This document shows, piece by piece, positions 32,160 to 40,896 of a stretch of DNA of 48,347 bases. How positions within the stretch are numbered: the first letter of the stretch is position 1; every line of letters begins with the position of its first letter. The notes beneath the pieces were generated by a model that was given only the letters and a program-made list of their open reading frames with translations, did not search any database and was not told the origin of the DNA. Location: NCBI GenBank assembly GCA_016784165.1, contig JADHVD010000009.1:1-48347 (forward strand). The letters are read 5' to 3'. This DNA is from Candidatus Woesearchaeota archaeon. GTDB taxonomy: Archaea; Nanobdellota; Nanobdellia; Woesearchaeales; BS150m-G63. Both the position numbers and the translations under genes were made by a program.

Positions 32160-34126
32160 ATTTCAAATTTGTTTGTATATAACTTTTTTGTTTTGATTAT
32201 CTTCTGAGTTAGAGTTTCTAATTTAACTAATTTATTAACAATATCTTCATATTCTCCCATAGATCCACTCATTGGAAAATTTTTAAGATATTTTATTTTT
32301 TCATGAATTTTATTCGTATTTAATAAAAAACCACAATTCTTTTTTAGAGTATTGCTTTTTTCTTTAAAATTAAAAAAAGAAAATCCATTATAAACATGCA
32401 TTAATGCTTTCTCCCCATAATGTTGCATTTTATTTTCATAATCATTTATTTTTTTTTGATGTTTTTCTGAAGATAATTGATGATATTTGAACATTTCTTC
32501 ATTCCTATAAGCATATTTAATTATATTTAAGTGCCTTTTTCTTATGTTTCTATAAAATCCAACAAGAAAATAATCTACCCATAATTCTACATTGTTATAA
32601 TCAAATTCATTATTTTTTGCAGAACCTTTCATAAAGGAAACATAATGTTCTAATTGATTTTCTAAACTTAAGTTTGCTTCATAACTATCAACTATATGAA
32701 AAAAGTCTTCTAAAAGATGTCCATCTTTATTTGATTGATCCCAGTGTCTGTATAATTCATTTATTTTTTCTTTTATTCTATTAGATATTTCTGGAAATTT
32801 TTTTTCTTTTTTCAAGTATTCATTGTGCATGGTTAAATTTAATGCTTCAAGTATTTCTGGTAAAGAAGTATTCACTTTTCTTAAATCCAATCCTGAATTA
32901 CCTGGACTATTATCTATTACTCTTGCAAATAAATTATTAGTTTCCAATCTATCAAATATTTTTAAGGATTCTTCAAGTTGAACAAAATGTTTATCTTTTA
33001 GTGGTGCCCCACTAGAATTTTTAAAAGAATATTCATTAAAATCTACAAATGCTTGTAATAGATTTTCTTTATATTTTTTTATTACTTTTTTTGCTGTTTG
33101 GTCATTATTTATTAAGGATGTTTTGTCTTGCCATAAAAGAAGGTGATCTAGATTTACATTAATTAGAGAATTGATGATATTATCATACCATTGATTGATT
33201 GATTTTTTATGGTATTTACTTTTTCCCTTTATATTTAATGTAGTTAATATATCCCCAATTGTAGGTCCAATGTTAATCTTAGAAACTCCATATTTTATTT
33301 TATCATCCTTAGGAGATTTACATGAAAATAGAATTTTAGGTAAAATTATTTTATTTTTGATTTTTTTATTATGTTTTTCAAATAGTTTTTGGTCTTCATT
33401 AAATTGAGTTACCTCTTTAGAATCTGCAAATTCTTTGATATAATAAGATTCAAAATATTCCCCATATTTTTTAGTTGGATTAATATCGCTTAATACACCA
33501 GTGGCACAATCTTCTGTAAAAATTGCTAATTTTCCCATAAAATGTCTATCATATAAATATTGAACACAACTTTCTAATTCTTCCTTATTTTCTTGATTTT
33601 TATTCCCCATGTAATCTTTTAGTGTTTTACTAAAGTGGTTGAGAATGTATTCCTTGTCTTTTTCTTTTTCTATTAACACTCTTTCTAAAATATTTCCTAA
33701 TTTATTGTGACTAAATGGTTTTCTATTAAGGTACCCATCAACAGAAAAAGATTTTTCTAAAAATCCATTCAGATTCATGTTTTCTTGAATTAATTTTTCT
33801 TGTAAATCTTCCACCTTTTTAGACATAATGATAGATTTAAGATAAGGGTCTATTTCTTTTAAGATGTTTATTAATTCAAATGACCCATTATCAAAATTTT
33901 CTTTATCTAAGAACATATCTGAGAAAATTAAATCTATACTATATTTATTGAATTTATTGATTGCATCTTTTTGTGTCGTTGATACGAGGACATTATAATC
34001 AAAGATATCTTCTAATGACTTTTTTAAATTATCTTCTTTATATTTACTATTACTGATAATAAGCACTTGTTTTTTCCCGCGCTTTTTTAATTCTTCAACT
34101 TTTTGAATATATTCTGGGTTAGCCAT
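32156..34126 (-). CDS. Large protein with N-terminal REC-like domain
   Basis: 656 aa. Residues about 18-125 have the alternating pattern of a response-regulator receiver (QVLIISNSKYKEDNLKKSL, then DLIFSDMFLD with Asp70 in the phosphoacceptor position, and YLKSIIMSKKVEDL). The acidic pair after the first strand is Glu31-Asp32 but late. The remaining about 530 residues are helical with no recognised family; RVIDNSPGNSGLDL near residue 398 is reminiscent of a kinase-fold loop, weakly. A signalling role is inference. No histidine kinase is in the window. Confidence 0.6.
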   Translation of the reverse strand: MANPEYIQKVEELKKRGKKQVLIISNSKYKEDNLKKSLEDIFDYNVLVSTTQKDAINKFNKYSIDLIFSDMFLDKENFDNGSFELINILKEIDPYLKSIIMSKKVEDLQEKLIQENMNLNGFLEKSFSVDGYLNRKPFSHNKLGNILERVLIEKEKDKEYILNHFSKTLKDYMGNKNQENKEELESCVQYLYDRHFMGKLAIFTEDCATGVLSDINPTKKYGEYFESYYIKEFADSKEVTQFNEDQKLFEKHNKKIKNKIILPKILFSCKSPKDDKIKYGVSKINIGPTIGDILTTLNIKGKSKYHKKSINQWYDNIINSLINVNLDHLLLWQDKTSLINNDQTAKKVIKKYKENLLQAFVDFNEYSFKNSSGAPLKDKHFVQLEESLKIFDRLETNNLFARVIDNSPGNSGLDLRKVNTSLPEILEALNLTMHNEYLKKEKKFPEISNRIKEKINELYRHWDQSNKDGHLLEDFFHIVDSYEANLSLENQLEHYVSFMKGSAKNNEFDYNNVELWVDYFLVGFYRNIRKRHLNIIKYAYRNEEMFKYHQLSSEKHQKKINDYENKMQHYGEKALMHVYNGFSFFNFKEKSNTLKKNCGFLLNTNKIHEKIKYLKNFPMSGSMGEYEDIVNKLVKLETLTQKIIKTKKLYTNKFEI

Positions 34127-34423
34127 TTTTAATATTTACGTAATAATTGTTTGTGTTACTTCAAAAAGAACTCCATAGTGAACCTTAATTAATTTAATCG
34201 TGTTTGAGTTATATAAGCTTTTTGACATTTTAATTAACCCTATTATTTTTATAGTATTACTTAGAAGTAGTGATATATAAAGCTTATTGTTTTTGTGGAT
34301 GACTTATAGAGGTAATTTAATCTTTTTTATGATATTCATAATAAATTCAATTTCTTTAAAATGACAATATATTCCTCTTTTATTATACCTAAATTTAATC
34401 TACTATTTCTTTAAATTGAGTAA
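34127..34423. other. Intergenic region, nothing recognised
   Basis: About 300 bp of very AT-rich sequence. It holds the upstream region of the 656-aa gene (minus strand) and possible T-rich termination sequence for the Lrp-SHOCT pair. No gene or clear repeat seen. Confidence 0.4.
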
Positions 34424-34552
34424 TTATTTTTTTCTGAAAATCTTTTGGTTTTTTTGGAATATTTCTTGCTCCATTTTTTTAAATTCCTTTTTTGTGATAA
34501 ATCCTTTCTCAAAACCAATTTTCAAGTTTGCTAATTGTTCTAATTTGTTCAT
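34424..34552 (-). CDS. SHOCT-like micro-protein (copy 1, 42 aa)
   Basis: It begins MNKLEQLANLKIGFEKGFIT then KKEFKKMEQ, the SHOCT pattern (L-x2-L-x6-G-x-I-T-x2-E-F). SHOCT modules are short helical domains usually at protein C-termini. This is a free-standing version. It starts six bases after the Lrp stop and is closely paralogous to the gene at 37694: the first ten residues are identical. Confidence 0.7.
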   Translation of the reverse strand: MNKLEQLANLKIGFEKGFITKKEFKKMEQEIFQKNQKIFRKK

Positions 34553-34558
34553 TTTAAT

Positions 34559-35020
34559 CTAAATCAATTCAATTAAATCTGGATGTGCTAAAAATGATTC
34601 TCGTTTGATGTCTTCTACTACAAAGAATTCCTCTTTCTTTTTGATGTTAAATCCCTCCAATTGATCTGAAAATAGTTCTAATTCCTTTAAATTTCTGAAT
34701 ATTGCTTCAATTAACAAATCAAATCCGCCAGTTACTGATGATATTGAGTTAACACTTGGACTATTAATCAAATAAGTTGTCAATTCTTGTTTTTGATCTT
34801 TAGCTATTTTTAGTAGTGTTTTTACCTTTACATCAAATCCTAATTTAGAAAAATCGAGAAGGACAGTTTGTTTTGTTATTATTCCTTGTTGATATTTTCT
34901 TAATTTGTCAAATAATGTGCTGACTGGTATTCCTGTCTGCCTTGATATCTTTGTCAAATTCTTTCTTGCGTTTTGTCTTAAGTGAGACAAAATAATTAAC
35001 TCTTTTTCATTTAATGACAT
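34559..35020 (-). CDS. Lrp/AsnC-family transcription regulator
   Basis: 153 aa: an N-terminal winged helix-turn-helix (LNEKELIILSHLRQNARKNL, then ISRQTGIPVSTLFDKLRKYQ) and a C-terminal RAM ligand domain (about 60-145, with GGFDLLIEAIF). Such regulators respond to amino acids or other small molecules. GGAGGT lies seven bases before the ATG. It is divergent from the operon starting at 35251; the palindromic CTGAAAC sites in between are candidate operators. Confidence 0.88.
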   Translation of the reverse strand: MSLNEKELIILSHLRQNARKNLTKISRQTGIPVSTLFDKLRKYQQGIITKQTVLLDFSKLGFDVKVKTLLKIAKDQKQELTTYLINSPSVNSISSVTGGFDLLIEAIFRNLKELELFSDQLEGFNIKKKEEFFVVEDIKRESFLAHPDLIELI

Positions 35021-35119
35021 TCAAGTACCTCCATACATTTCGTATAATTAACCAATGTATCGGAATAATTCTAAAATAATGCTTCAGTTATTATAAAGAT
35101 TTTTTAGGAGAAAAAATTG

Positions 35120-35303
35120 AATGTTTCAGTAAATCCCTGAAACATTTATAAATGAAAGATTTCCGTGTTTATTTTTTAGAAAAAAACACTGAAACAGAAA
35201 AATTTATATATTTACTATTTTTAAAGATAAATATACCACAATCTTAAAAAATGCATTCAACTGAATATAAAATTTTGATAATTTTTAAGAGAAACCCTGA
35301 AAC
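35120..35303. promoter_or_regulatory. CTGAAAC operator-like sites between the Lrp gene and the ThyA-like operon
   Basis: A perfect palindrome AATGTTTCAG-7 nt-CTGAAACATT lies at 35120-35146. Single CTGAAAC copies follow at 35189-35195 and, within the next gene, at 35297-35303. A TATA-like AAATTTATATAT lies near 35200. The first two half sites form one dimer site. The cognate protein could be the Lrp regulator or the HTH protein at 35251; this is inference. Confidence 0.45.
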
Positions 35304-36864
35304 AGAGATATCTACCTCTCAAATATTGAAAAAAACATATCCTAAGACTTATAAGCGAATTGATGCTAGTTTTAAAAGTAAAATTAAGGATAAAGAAAAA
35401 TTATTAACAGCGAAACGAGATAAAGCAAGATTACATAGGAGGTTATTATATCATTTGAATCGGTTAATAAAAGAAGGAATATTAAAAGTAATTAAAGAAG
35501 GTTCAAAAGGAGAAAAATATTTTTCACTTGCATTAGAAAAGGGAGAAGAATTGACTGTTGAAAAACATAAAAGAAAATTAATCATATCAAAACCCTTAAT
35601 GCCTGCAATGGCTATAGAAGGGCACGAACAAAAAGGGTGGGTTGCTAAATTCGAAACAGCTACTTGGATTGATAGAGTAAATTCAATTCTTCTTGAATGT
35701 AAAAATTTAAGAGATATAGAAAAATTAAATAAAGCCATTGAAGATTCTTTTTCTTGTGTTAATGATGCTATTGGATTAAATAATTTTGAGTTTATTATTG
35801 AAAACTGTGACGAAAACGAATTAAAAAATTTTTTGAAAAAAATTAGATCGGAATGTAAAGATTATGGGAAAAAAATAAGTTGTATAATTGAATTAAAAAA
35901 TTTAAAAAATAATAATAAATTACTTGAAATAATGAGATATTATACAAGATTAGGTTCTGATGGACATATTGATTTTGTGTTTGGAGTTAAAACTAAATGG
36001 ATGCAAGATAATTTAGATTTTTTCAAAAAATTAATAGGTATTTTTTCTAATAACAGAAGATCCTTATATATAAAAAATAATGATTTATTAAGTGCACCAT
36101 ATATTGTTGGAAAAGCAGGTGGATATACATTTGATTTACCAGAGTGGGAGATATACCGAAATGAACTTCAAAAAGAAAGTTATGGCGTGATATGTAGTCA
36201 ATCTTCTATAGCCATAGACGTTAAACAATTTTTAGAAGAAAATAAAACCCCCAAATCATTTAGAATATTTGTAAGAAAAATGGCTAGATCTTTATTGTCT
36301 GCTAATTCATTACAAAGAAGAAGGGCAGAAGAATATTTTAAACCTATACTGTGGTTAATGAAGGATCCTAGGGAGTTATTTAGATTTGGTAGAAATTATA
36401 TTAGACTTTGGAATTATGGTTGGAAAGAGCCAAAAATGGATCAAGAATTTGTTGTTGAACTTATGAATTCTACTAGAGAATCAATTGATAGATTTTGCAT
36501 TGTTGAAGAAATAATTTACAAAAGTTGTGGTATGCCCACTAGATTCAGAATCGCTTTTTCTTCTGCATTCAGGGAATTTAAAGAAGGTCCTTTTTTTAGT
36601 AAAGGTAATTTTCCTAAAATAGAAATAAAAAACACTAAAGAGATATATTCTAAAGAACTTAAAGATATTCTTGTTGGAAAAGAAAAATTATTTGAAATAT
36701 TTTCTGGCGGGGATCGAGCTAGATTTTTTAGGAGTGGGGAAGTAGATCCAGATGACATATGCAGAGAATTTAATATAATAATGGTTAGTTATAGGTTACC
36801 TTTGTTTTGCTATGATTTTGGAGAAGTGAAAGGAACAAATTTGAAACTTACGAGTTTTATTTGA
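35251..36864 (+). CDS. HTH-domain protein of unknown function, 537 aa
   Basis: Residues 1-105 look like an extended winged helix (HSTEYKILIIFKRNPETEIS, then LHRRLLYHLNRLIKEGILKV and a wing KEGSKGEKYFSL). The remaining about 430 residues are mixed alpha/beta with no family recognised; notable segments are KAGGYTFDLPEWEIYR (about 289), RRRAEEYFKPILWLMKDPRE (about 356-375) and SGGDRARFFRSGEVDPDD near the end. It is the first gene of a three-gene operon; the stop is 9 bp before the ThyA-like gene. Regulator or enzyme is undecided. Confidence 0.65.
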   Translation: MHSTEYKILIIFKRNPETEISTSQILKKTYPKTYKRIDASFKSKIKDKEKLLTAKRDKARLHRRLLYHLNRLIKEGILKVIKEGSKGEKYFSLALEKGEELTVEKHKRKLIISKPLMPAMAIEGHEQKGWVAKFETATWIDRVNSILLECKNLRDIEKLNKAIEDSFSCVNDAIGLNNFEFIIENCDENELKNFLKKIRSECKDYGKKISCIIELKNLKNNNKLLEIMRYYTRLGSDGHIDFVFGVKTKWMQDNLDFFKKLIGIFSNNRRSLYIKNNDLLSAPYIVGKAGGYTFDLPEWEIYRNELQKESYGVICSQSSIAIDVKQFLEENKTPKSFRIFVRKMARSLLSANSLQRRRAEEYFKPILWLMKDPRELFRFGRNYIRLWNYGWKEPKMDQEFVVELMNSTRESIDRFCIVEEIIYKSCGMPTRFRIAFSSAFREFKEGPFFSKGNFPKIEIKNTKEIYSKELKDILVGKEKLFEIFSGGDRARFFRSGEVDPDDICREFNIIMVSYRLPLFCYDFGEVKGTNLKLTSFI

Positions 36865-36873
36865 GGATAGAAT

Positions 36874-37530
36874 ATGGTAATTAGAGAAAAAACAGCTTTA
36901 GAAGTTTGGAAAAAAAGTCTAAAATTTATAATGGATAAAGGAAAAGATTTTATAGATACTGATGGGCGTGTATGTAGAGAATCGTTAAATCTTTATATTG
37001 AAATTACTAACTCTTCTGAAGGAATTTTAAAACCCATAGAGATTATTGAAGATTTTAAAAAATGGTTTTATCCACCAAGAAGTGAAATAGCAAATATTAT
37101 GTTATTAAAAAAATTGGCCCCTGGTTATTCTTATACTCCAGGCACTAGGATTTTTTCTTATCGCAATAAATTAAATCAAATTGATGATTTTGTGATCCCA
37201 TTATTAAAAAAAGATCCTAATAGTAGAAGGGCAGTAATATCCTTATGGGATCCATTGAATGATGCAAATGTTCACAGAAAAGATACTCCTAGTATGATAA
37301 GTATAGATTTCAAGTTAAGGAAAGGAAAACTTAATTTAACTATGATGATTAGAAGCAATGATATATTCATGGGTTGGCCAGCAAATGTATATCAGCTAAG
37401 CATATTACAAAAAGATGTATGTGAAAAATTAAACGTAGAGTCGGGATTCATAGGTATATTTTCTAATAGTGCACATATCTTTAAAGATAAATTTGATGAT
37501 ATTAAAGAAATTATAGGAAACATAAAATGA
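36874..37530 (+). CDS. Thymidylate-synthase-like protein lacking the catalytic Cys
   Basis: 218 aa, ThyA fold. dUMP-pocket residues are kept: Arg-Arg in NSRRAVISLWDP (119-120), Arg160 and Asp163 in RSNDIFMG, Pro169, Asn171 and Tyr173 in GWPANVYQL, and His201. But the catalytic Cys of the PC motif is Ser140 (DTPSMISIDF), aligned without gaps to the conserved G-K-L, and the usual H-x-Y is His-Ile-Phe. Methyl transfer to dUMP needs that Cys, so normal thymidylate synthesis is unlikely. GAGGA precedes the start. The 3' end overlaps the next gene by 4 bp. Confidence 0.75.
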   Translation: MVIREKTALEVWKKSLKFIMDKGKDFIDTDGRVCRESLNLYIEITNSSEGILKPIEIIEDFKKWFYPPRSEIANIMLLKKLAPGYSYTPGTRIFSYRNKLNQIDDFVIPLLKKDPNSRRAVISLWDPLNDANVHRKDTPSMISIDFKLRKGKLNLTMMIRSNDIFMGWPANVYQLSILQKDVCEKLNVESGFIGIFSNSAHIFKDKFDDIKEIIGNIK

Positions 37531-37697
37531 TTAAAAAAGAATTTGAAAAACTTAAAGAGTGGTATTCCAAAGAATTAAGGAAACGAGATAAACAAATTGA
37601 TGAGCTAAAAGAGAAAAATATTTTGTTAATGAAAACCTCATTTAAACAGTCTCAAAGGCTTGAAGAATTAAAAAAAAGAATAATGGGCAGACATTAA
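37527..37697 (+). CDS. Small coiled-coil protein (56 aa)
   Basis: Almost wholly helical and charged (KKEFEKLKEWYSKELRKRDK, then QIDELKEKN), consistent with a coiled coil. The ATG overlaps the ThyA-like stop (ATGA), so it is translationally coupled. Its last 4 bp overlap the convergent SHOCT-like gene. No family recognised. Confidence 0.6.
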   Translation: MIKKEFEKLKEWYSKELRKRDKQIDELKEKNILLMKTSFKQSQRLEELKKRIMGRH

Positions 37698-37807
37698 TTG
37701 TTTCTTTCTTCTAACAATCTTTGTTCCATCTTTCTAAATTCCTTTTCTGTAATAAAGCCTTTAGTAAAACCTTGTTTCAAATTTGCTAATTGTTCTAATT
37801 TGTTCAT
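37694..37807 (-). CDS. SHOCT-like micro-protein (copy 2, 37 aa)
   Basis: It reads MNKLEQLANLKQGFTKGFIT then EKEFRKMEQRLLEER, a free-standing SHOCT-like module nearly identical in its first half to the gene at 34424. It begins one base after the HAD gene stop, so it is co-translated with it. The two copies sit downstream of unrelated genes, suggesting an independent cassette. Confidence 0.7.
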   Translation of the reverse strand: MNKLEQLANLKQGFTKGFITEKEFRKMEQRLLEERNN

Positions 37808-37808
37808 T

Positions 37809-38657
37809 TTAAAGAACCTCCTTTAAATTATACACATCTTTAATTTCAAGATAATTTTTATCTTGGTTGTTTATTTTAAGTGTTTTATGAATTATTTTAT
37901 CAGTTTTATTAGTTACATGGATTGCTTGAATTCCTAATTTAAGTGGCGTTTCTATATCTTTTATCAAATGATCTCCTACATATACAATCTCTGAAGGATT
38001 TGATGGTTTATAAATGTTTATTAATTTTTCAAAACCCTCTAGAGAGGGTTTTTTATTTTTAACATTTTTAGAACATAAGATTAATTGTCCAATTCCGGGG
38101 CCCATATGAAAATCCTTTAAATCAAATCCCATTGCAGAAGCAACATCTTTTGCTGTTTTATATGTTTCTGTAGTCAATATTCCAAGATTATAATCTTTAT
38201 TTTTAAGATAATCAAATGTTCCTTGTAATTTTTCATCTTTATTTAAAATAGAATGAAAATCAATGTGTTGAATCATTGTTTCATGTAAAAATTTAGAATT
38301 ATTAAGATTAAATTCATTATTAAATGTTTTTCCATTTGAACCATGTTTTTTCAATTTTGATAAATATTCTAGCTTAGATTTTTCTGGAATTTTTTCTATC
38401 TCTTGTTTTAAAGTTCCTTGTTTTGCATGGAATCCATATTCTTCAACTAAATGATCAGCAATCAAATAATCGGCTATTTTTTTGTGTTGTGAAGGTTTAT
38501 TGCTCATTAGATGCCATGCTGAAAATATAAAAAAATCGTGTGCTGTTTGAACAGAACCTTTCCCTTGCTTATATTCCTTATTCTTTTCATATAGAGTCCC
38601 ATCTATATCAAAAATTACATGTTTTACAATATCTTTATTAAATTTTTTTTGTTCCAT
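37809..38657 (-). CDS. HAD-family hydrolase
   Basis: 282 aa. Motif I is HVIFDIDGTLYEK (nucleophile Asp17, Asp19), motif II GILTTETY (middle), motif III lysine in NVKNKKPSLEGFEKL, and motif IV YVGDHLIKDIETP (Asp229). A large helical cap (about 50-160) is inserted after motif I. HAD enzymes are phosphatases of small metabolites or phosphoproteins; the substrate is unknown. No SD is visible; the start abuts the signal peptidase gene upstream. Confidence 0.85.
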   Translation of the reverse strand: MEQKKFNKDIVKHVIFDIDGTLYEKNKEYKQGKGSVQTAHDFFIFSAWHLMSNKPSQHKKIADYLIADHLVEEYGFHAKQGTLKQEIEKIPEKSKLEYLSKLKKHGSNGKTFNNEFNLNNSKFLHETMIQHIDFHSILNKDEKLQGTFDYLKNKDYNLGILTTETYKTAKDVASAMGFDLKDFHMGPGIGQLILCSKNVKNKKPSLEGFEKLINIYKPSNPSEIVYVGDHLIKDIETPLKLGIQAIHVTNKTDKIIHKTLKINNQDKNYLEIKDVYNLKEVL

Positions 38658-38658
38658 T

Positions 38659-39180
38659 TTAATAGATTATAGCTACAACAACACGTTGTATTTGATCGAA
38701 TCTAATTTTCCCAGGATCTTTTAAATTATTATTATCTCCTTTAACCTTACAATACCATCCTTGTTTATCTTGGCCTATATTTGTTACACGATGAATTATT
38801 GAACCATCAGCGTAAACAGAATTGTAAGAGATTATATCTCCTAGATGAATTTGATCCTCTGTTTTAGGAATTATCTCTATTGCGTTAGCTCCTGCGTCAA
38901 TAACAGGATCCATAGAGTTTGTATCAGTGAAAGTTGCCCACTCTGGATTTTCTATGTCAATTATAACTTTATCGTTAAAAACTTTGATTTGTGACTCTTT
39001 AATATGGTCATAAGGAGAGTGTCTTTCTTTTGCACTGGGTCCAGACGGTTCCTCATATATCATAAAAGTTTGAAAAGGAGTAACTGAGTTAGCTAACACA
39101 ATGGGGTAAGTAGAATTAGCTAACCAACCCAGCATAAATACTCCTAAAATGAATATAATTTTGATTGTTTTTTTAATCAT
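38659..39180 (-). CDS. Signal peptidase I-like protease (S26)
   Basis: 173 aa. The N-terminal membrane anchor is at about 6-25. Catalytic Ser89 lies in DTNSMDPVIDAG, His130 in SIIHRVTNIG (the archaeal/ER-type Ser-His arrangement) and an Asp in VKGDNNNLKD (Asp149). It would cleave signal peptides on the outer face of the membrane, such as those of the secreted proteins in this window. GGGGTAA precedes the start. The sequence DIISYN-x-VYADGS fits the S26 core strand. Confidence 0.82.
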   Translation of the reverse strand: MIKKTIKIIFILGVFMLGWLANSTYPIVLANSVTPFQTFMIYEEPSGPSAKERHSPYDHIKESQIKVFNDKVIIDIENPEWATFTDTNSMDPVIDAGANAIEIIPKTEDQIHLGDIISYNSVYADGSIIHRVTNIGQDKQGWYCKVKGDNNNLKDPGKIRFDQIQRVVVAIIY

Positions 39181-39267
39181 TTTTTTACCCCTAATTTACC
39201 CCCTATTGGTAGTACTAGTAGAAAGAGTATATAAATGTTTTGGTTTTTAGTACCTACAAGTAGTTAA

Positions 39268-39924
39268 TTATTGAAGAATTAACACTATTTCACCTTTAAT
39301 TGTTTTATCTTTTAGTTTTTTGTATAATTCATTCACTGTCCCATACATAAATTCTTCAAATTTTTTAGTTAATTCCCGTGCTAAAACTATATTTTTTTCT
39401 GGAAAAATTTCATTCATTACATCTATTGTTTTAATAATTCTATAAGGAGATTCATAAAATATGGCTGTTTCTTTTTTTGTTTTTAAAGAATTAAAAATAT
39501 CTATTTTCTTTTTAGTACTTTTTGGAAGAAAACCATAAAAAGTAAATTTATCTGTTGGAAGTCCTGAGCAGATTAATGCAGATATCATAGCTGTAGGGCC
39601 AGGAATTGGACTTATCTGGATATTTTCTTTAACAGCTTCCCTTACTAAATAAAATCCAGGATCACTTATCCCAGGGGTGCCAGCATCACTTACTAAAGCA
39701 ATATCTTTGTTTTGTTTTAACAATTGGATAAGTCTGGGTGTTGTTTTTTCTTTATTATGATCATTAAATGAAATTAACCTATTAGTTATATCATGGTGCA
39801 TTAAAAGGACATTAGTTCTTCTTGTATCTTCTGCAGCTATTAATTCTACTGAATTCAAGATTTCTATAGCCCTTAAACTAATATCTTTTAAATTACCTAT
39901 GGGGGTAGAAACAATATAAAGCAT
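39268..39924 (-). CDS. rsmI: 16S rRNA cytidine-2'-O-methyltransferase RsmI
   Basis: 218 aa of the tetrapyrrole-methylase fold: YIVSTPIGNLKDISLRAIE (4-21), AAEDTRRT (30-36), LVSDAGTPGISDPG (77-90) and PIPGPTAMISALICSGLPTD (107-125). In bacteria RsmI methylates the 2'-OH of C1402 in the decoding centre; that C is conserved in this window's 16S. RsmI is chiefly bacterial. Here it directly follows DUF655 (one base gap) in an eL21-rpoF-DUF655 operon, the slot usually held by ksgA in archaea. Confidence 0.9.
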   Translation of the reverse strand: MLYIVSTPIGNLKDISLRAIEILNSVELIAAEDTRRTNVLLMHHDITNRLISFNDHNKEKTTPRLIQLLKQNKDIALVSDAGTPGISDPGFYLVREAVKENIQISPIPGPTAMISALICSGLPTDKFTFYGFLPKSTKKKIDIFNSLKTKKETAIFYESPYRIIKTIDVMNEIFPEKNIVLARELTKKFEEFMYGTVNELYKKLKDKTIKGEIVLILQ

Positions 39925-39925
39925 A

Positions 39926-40486
39926 TTAACCTACAAAAAGATGGTGTTTTTCATCTTTGATTATTTCACTTATAATTCTATTAATCAATACTTTTTTTGG
40001 ATCAGGCATTAATTTTACTCTTTTTTTTAAATCATCAAAATCTTTAAACGGTTCAACCCTTCTTTCTTCTATAATTTCCCACATATGTTTTTTACCTAAT
40101 CCAGGTAAAAGTTCTAATTGGTGCATTCTAGTTGTTAGTGGTTGAGCTTTATTAAAAAATTCAACAAATTTTGTTTGATTTTTATCTAATATTTTTTCTA
40201 TAACATATTTTAATTCTTCTTCAGCAGTTCTAGTTAATTTTGAAATTTCTAATTTACCTAATATATGGTGGATTTGATCTCTTTTACCTTCACCAATGTA
40301 TATTTCATCTCCTATTTGTAAGGTTATATCTTTTTTTGGTACCAATTCTAATAAAATTAAATGTTCTTTCCCTATAGCTTGCACTATAGATGTTTTTCTA
40401 TGGCTCGGAGTTTTATCAAATGGATATCCATGTGGTAAAAAGTCCAATACGATTGCAATTTCCTCTCTTGCTGGCGACATTTCCAT
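39926..40486 (-). CDS. DUF655 archaeal RNA-associated protein
   Basis: 186 aa. It begins SPAREEIAIVLDFLPHGYP and continues with an OB-like region (LQIGDEIYIGEGKRDQIHHI) and a helix-hairpin-helix (LELLPGLGKKHMWEIIEERR). This matches DUF655, a conserved archaeal family in the eL21-rpoF operon and a presumed RNA-binding partner of rRNA modification. The start may be the second Met. Confidence 0.88.
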   Translation of the reverse strand: MEMSPAREEIAIVLDFLPHGYPFDKTPSHRKTSIVQAIGKEHLILLELVPKKDITLQIGDEIYIGEGKRDQIHHILGKLEISKLTRTAEEELKYVIEKILDKNQTKFVEFFNKAQPLTTRMHQLELLPGLGKKHMWEIIEERRVEPFKDFDDLKKRVKLMPDPKKVLINRIISEIIKDEKHHLFVG

Positions 40487-40541
40487 TTTTATATCAATTA
40501 GTTTAATTAGTAGCTTAGTATTTAAACCTTGTTATAGAACG

Positions 40542-40895
40542 TTACTTTTTTTTGGGAATAAATTCAGGTATTACACTAACAATCTTTTTCATATTGTCAT
40601 TAGTTACTGTTAGAGCATATCCTTGTAGAATTGTTTTTAAATCATTAACAGTTAAAGGTAATAAGTCTGCAATTTTAATAATGTGTAATTCTTTTAATCT
40701 TGGAATATCCAATTTAATTAATTTATCTATTAGTTTTTGATAATCTTCTGGGCTTAATTCACTAAATTGATTAACATACTCTTCTAATTTTTGACTTCTT
40801 GGACTTAATTCTCCATCTCTCTTTTTGATTTTTGCTAATTCTCCCTTTAGTTGAGTTATTCCAACTGCGGTTTCTTTAATTATTTCTATTTTCAT
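40542..40895 (-). CDS. rpoF: RNA polymerase subunit Rpb4 (RpoF)
   Basis: 117 aa. An N-terminal tether (MKIEIIKETAVGITQLKGEL) is followed by an HRDC-like helical domain with LPLTVNDLKTILQGYALTVT. Rpb4 forms the stalk of archaeal RNA polymerase with Rpb7. It lies between eL21 and DUF655, the conserved archaeal order. Confidence 0.88.
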   Translation of the reverse strand: MKIEIIKETAVGITQLKGELAKIKKRDGELSPRSQKLEEYVNQFSELSPEDYQKLIDKLIKLDIPRLKELHIIKIADLLPLTVNDLKTILQGYALTVTNDNMKKIVSVIPEFIPKKK

Positions 40896-40896
40896 T

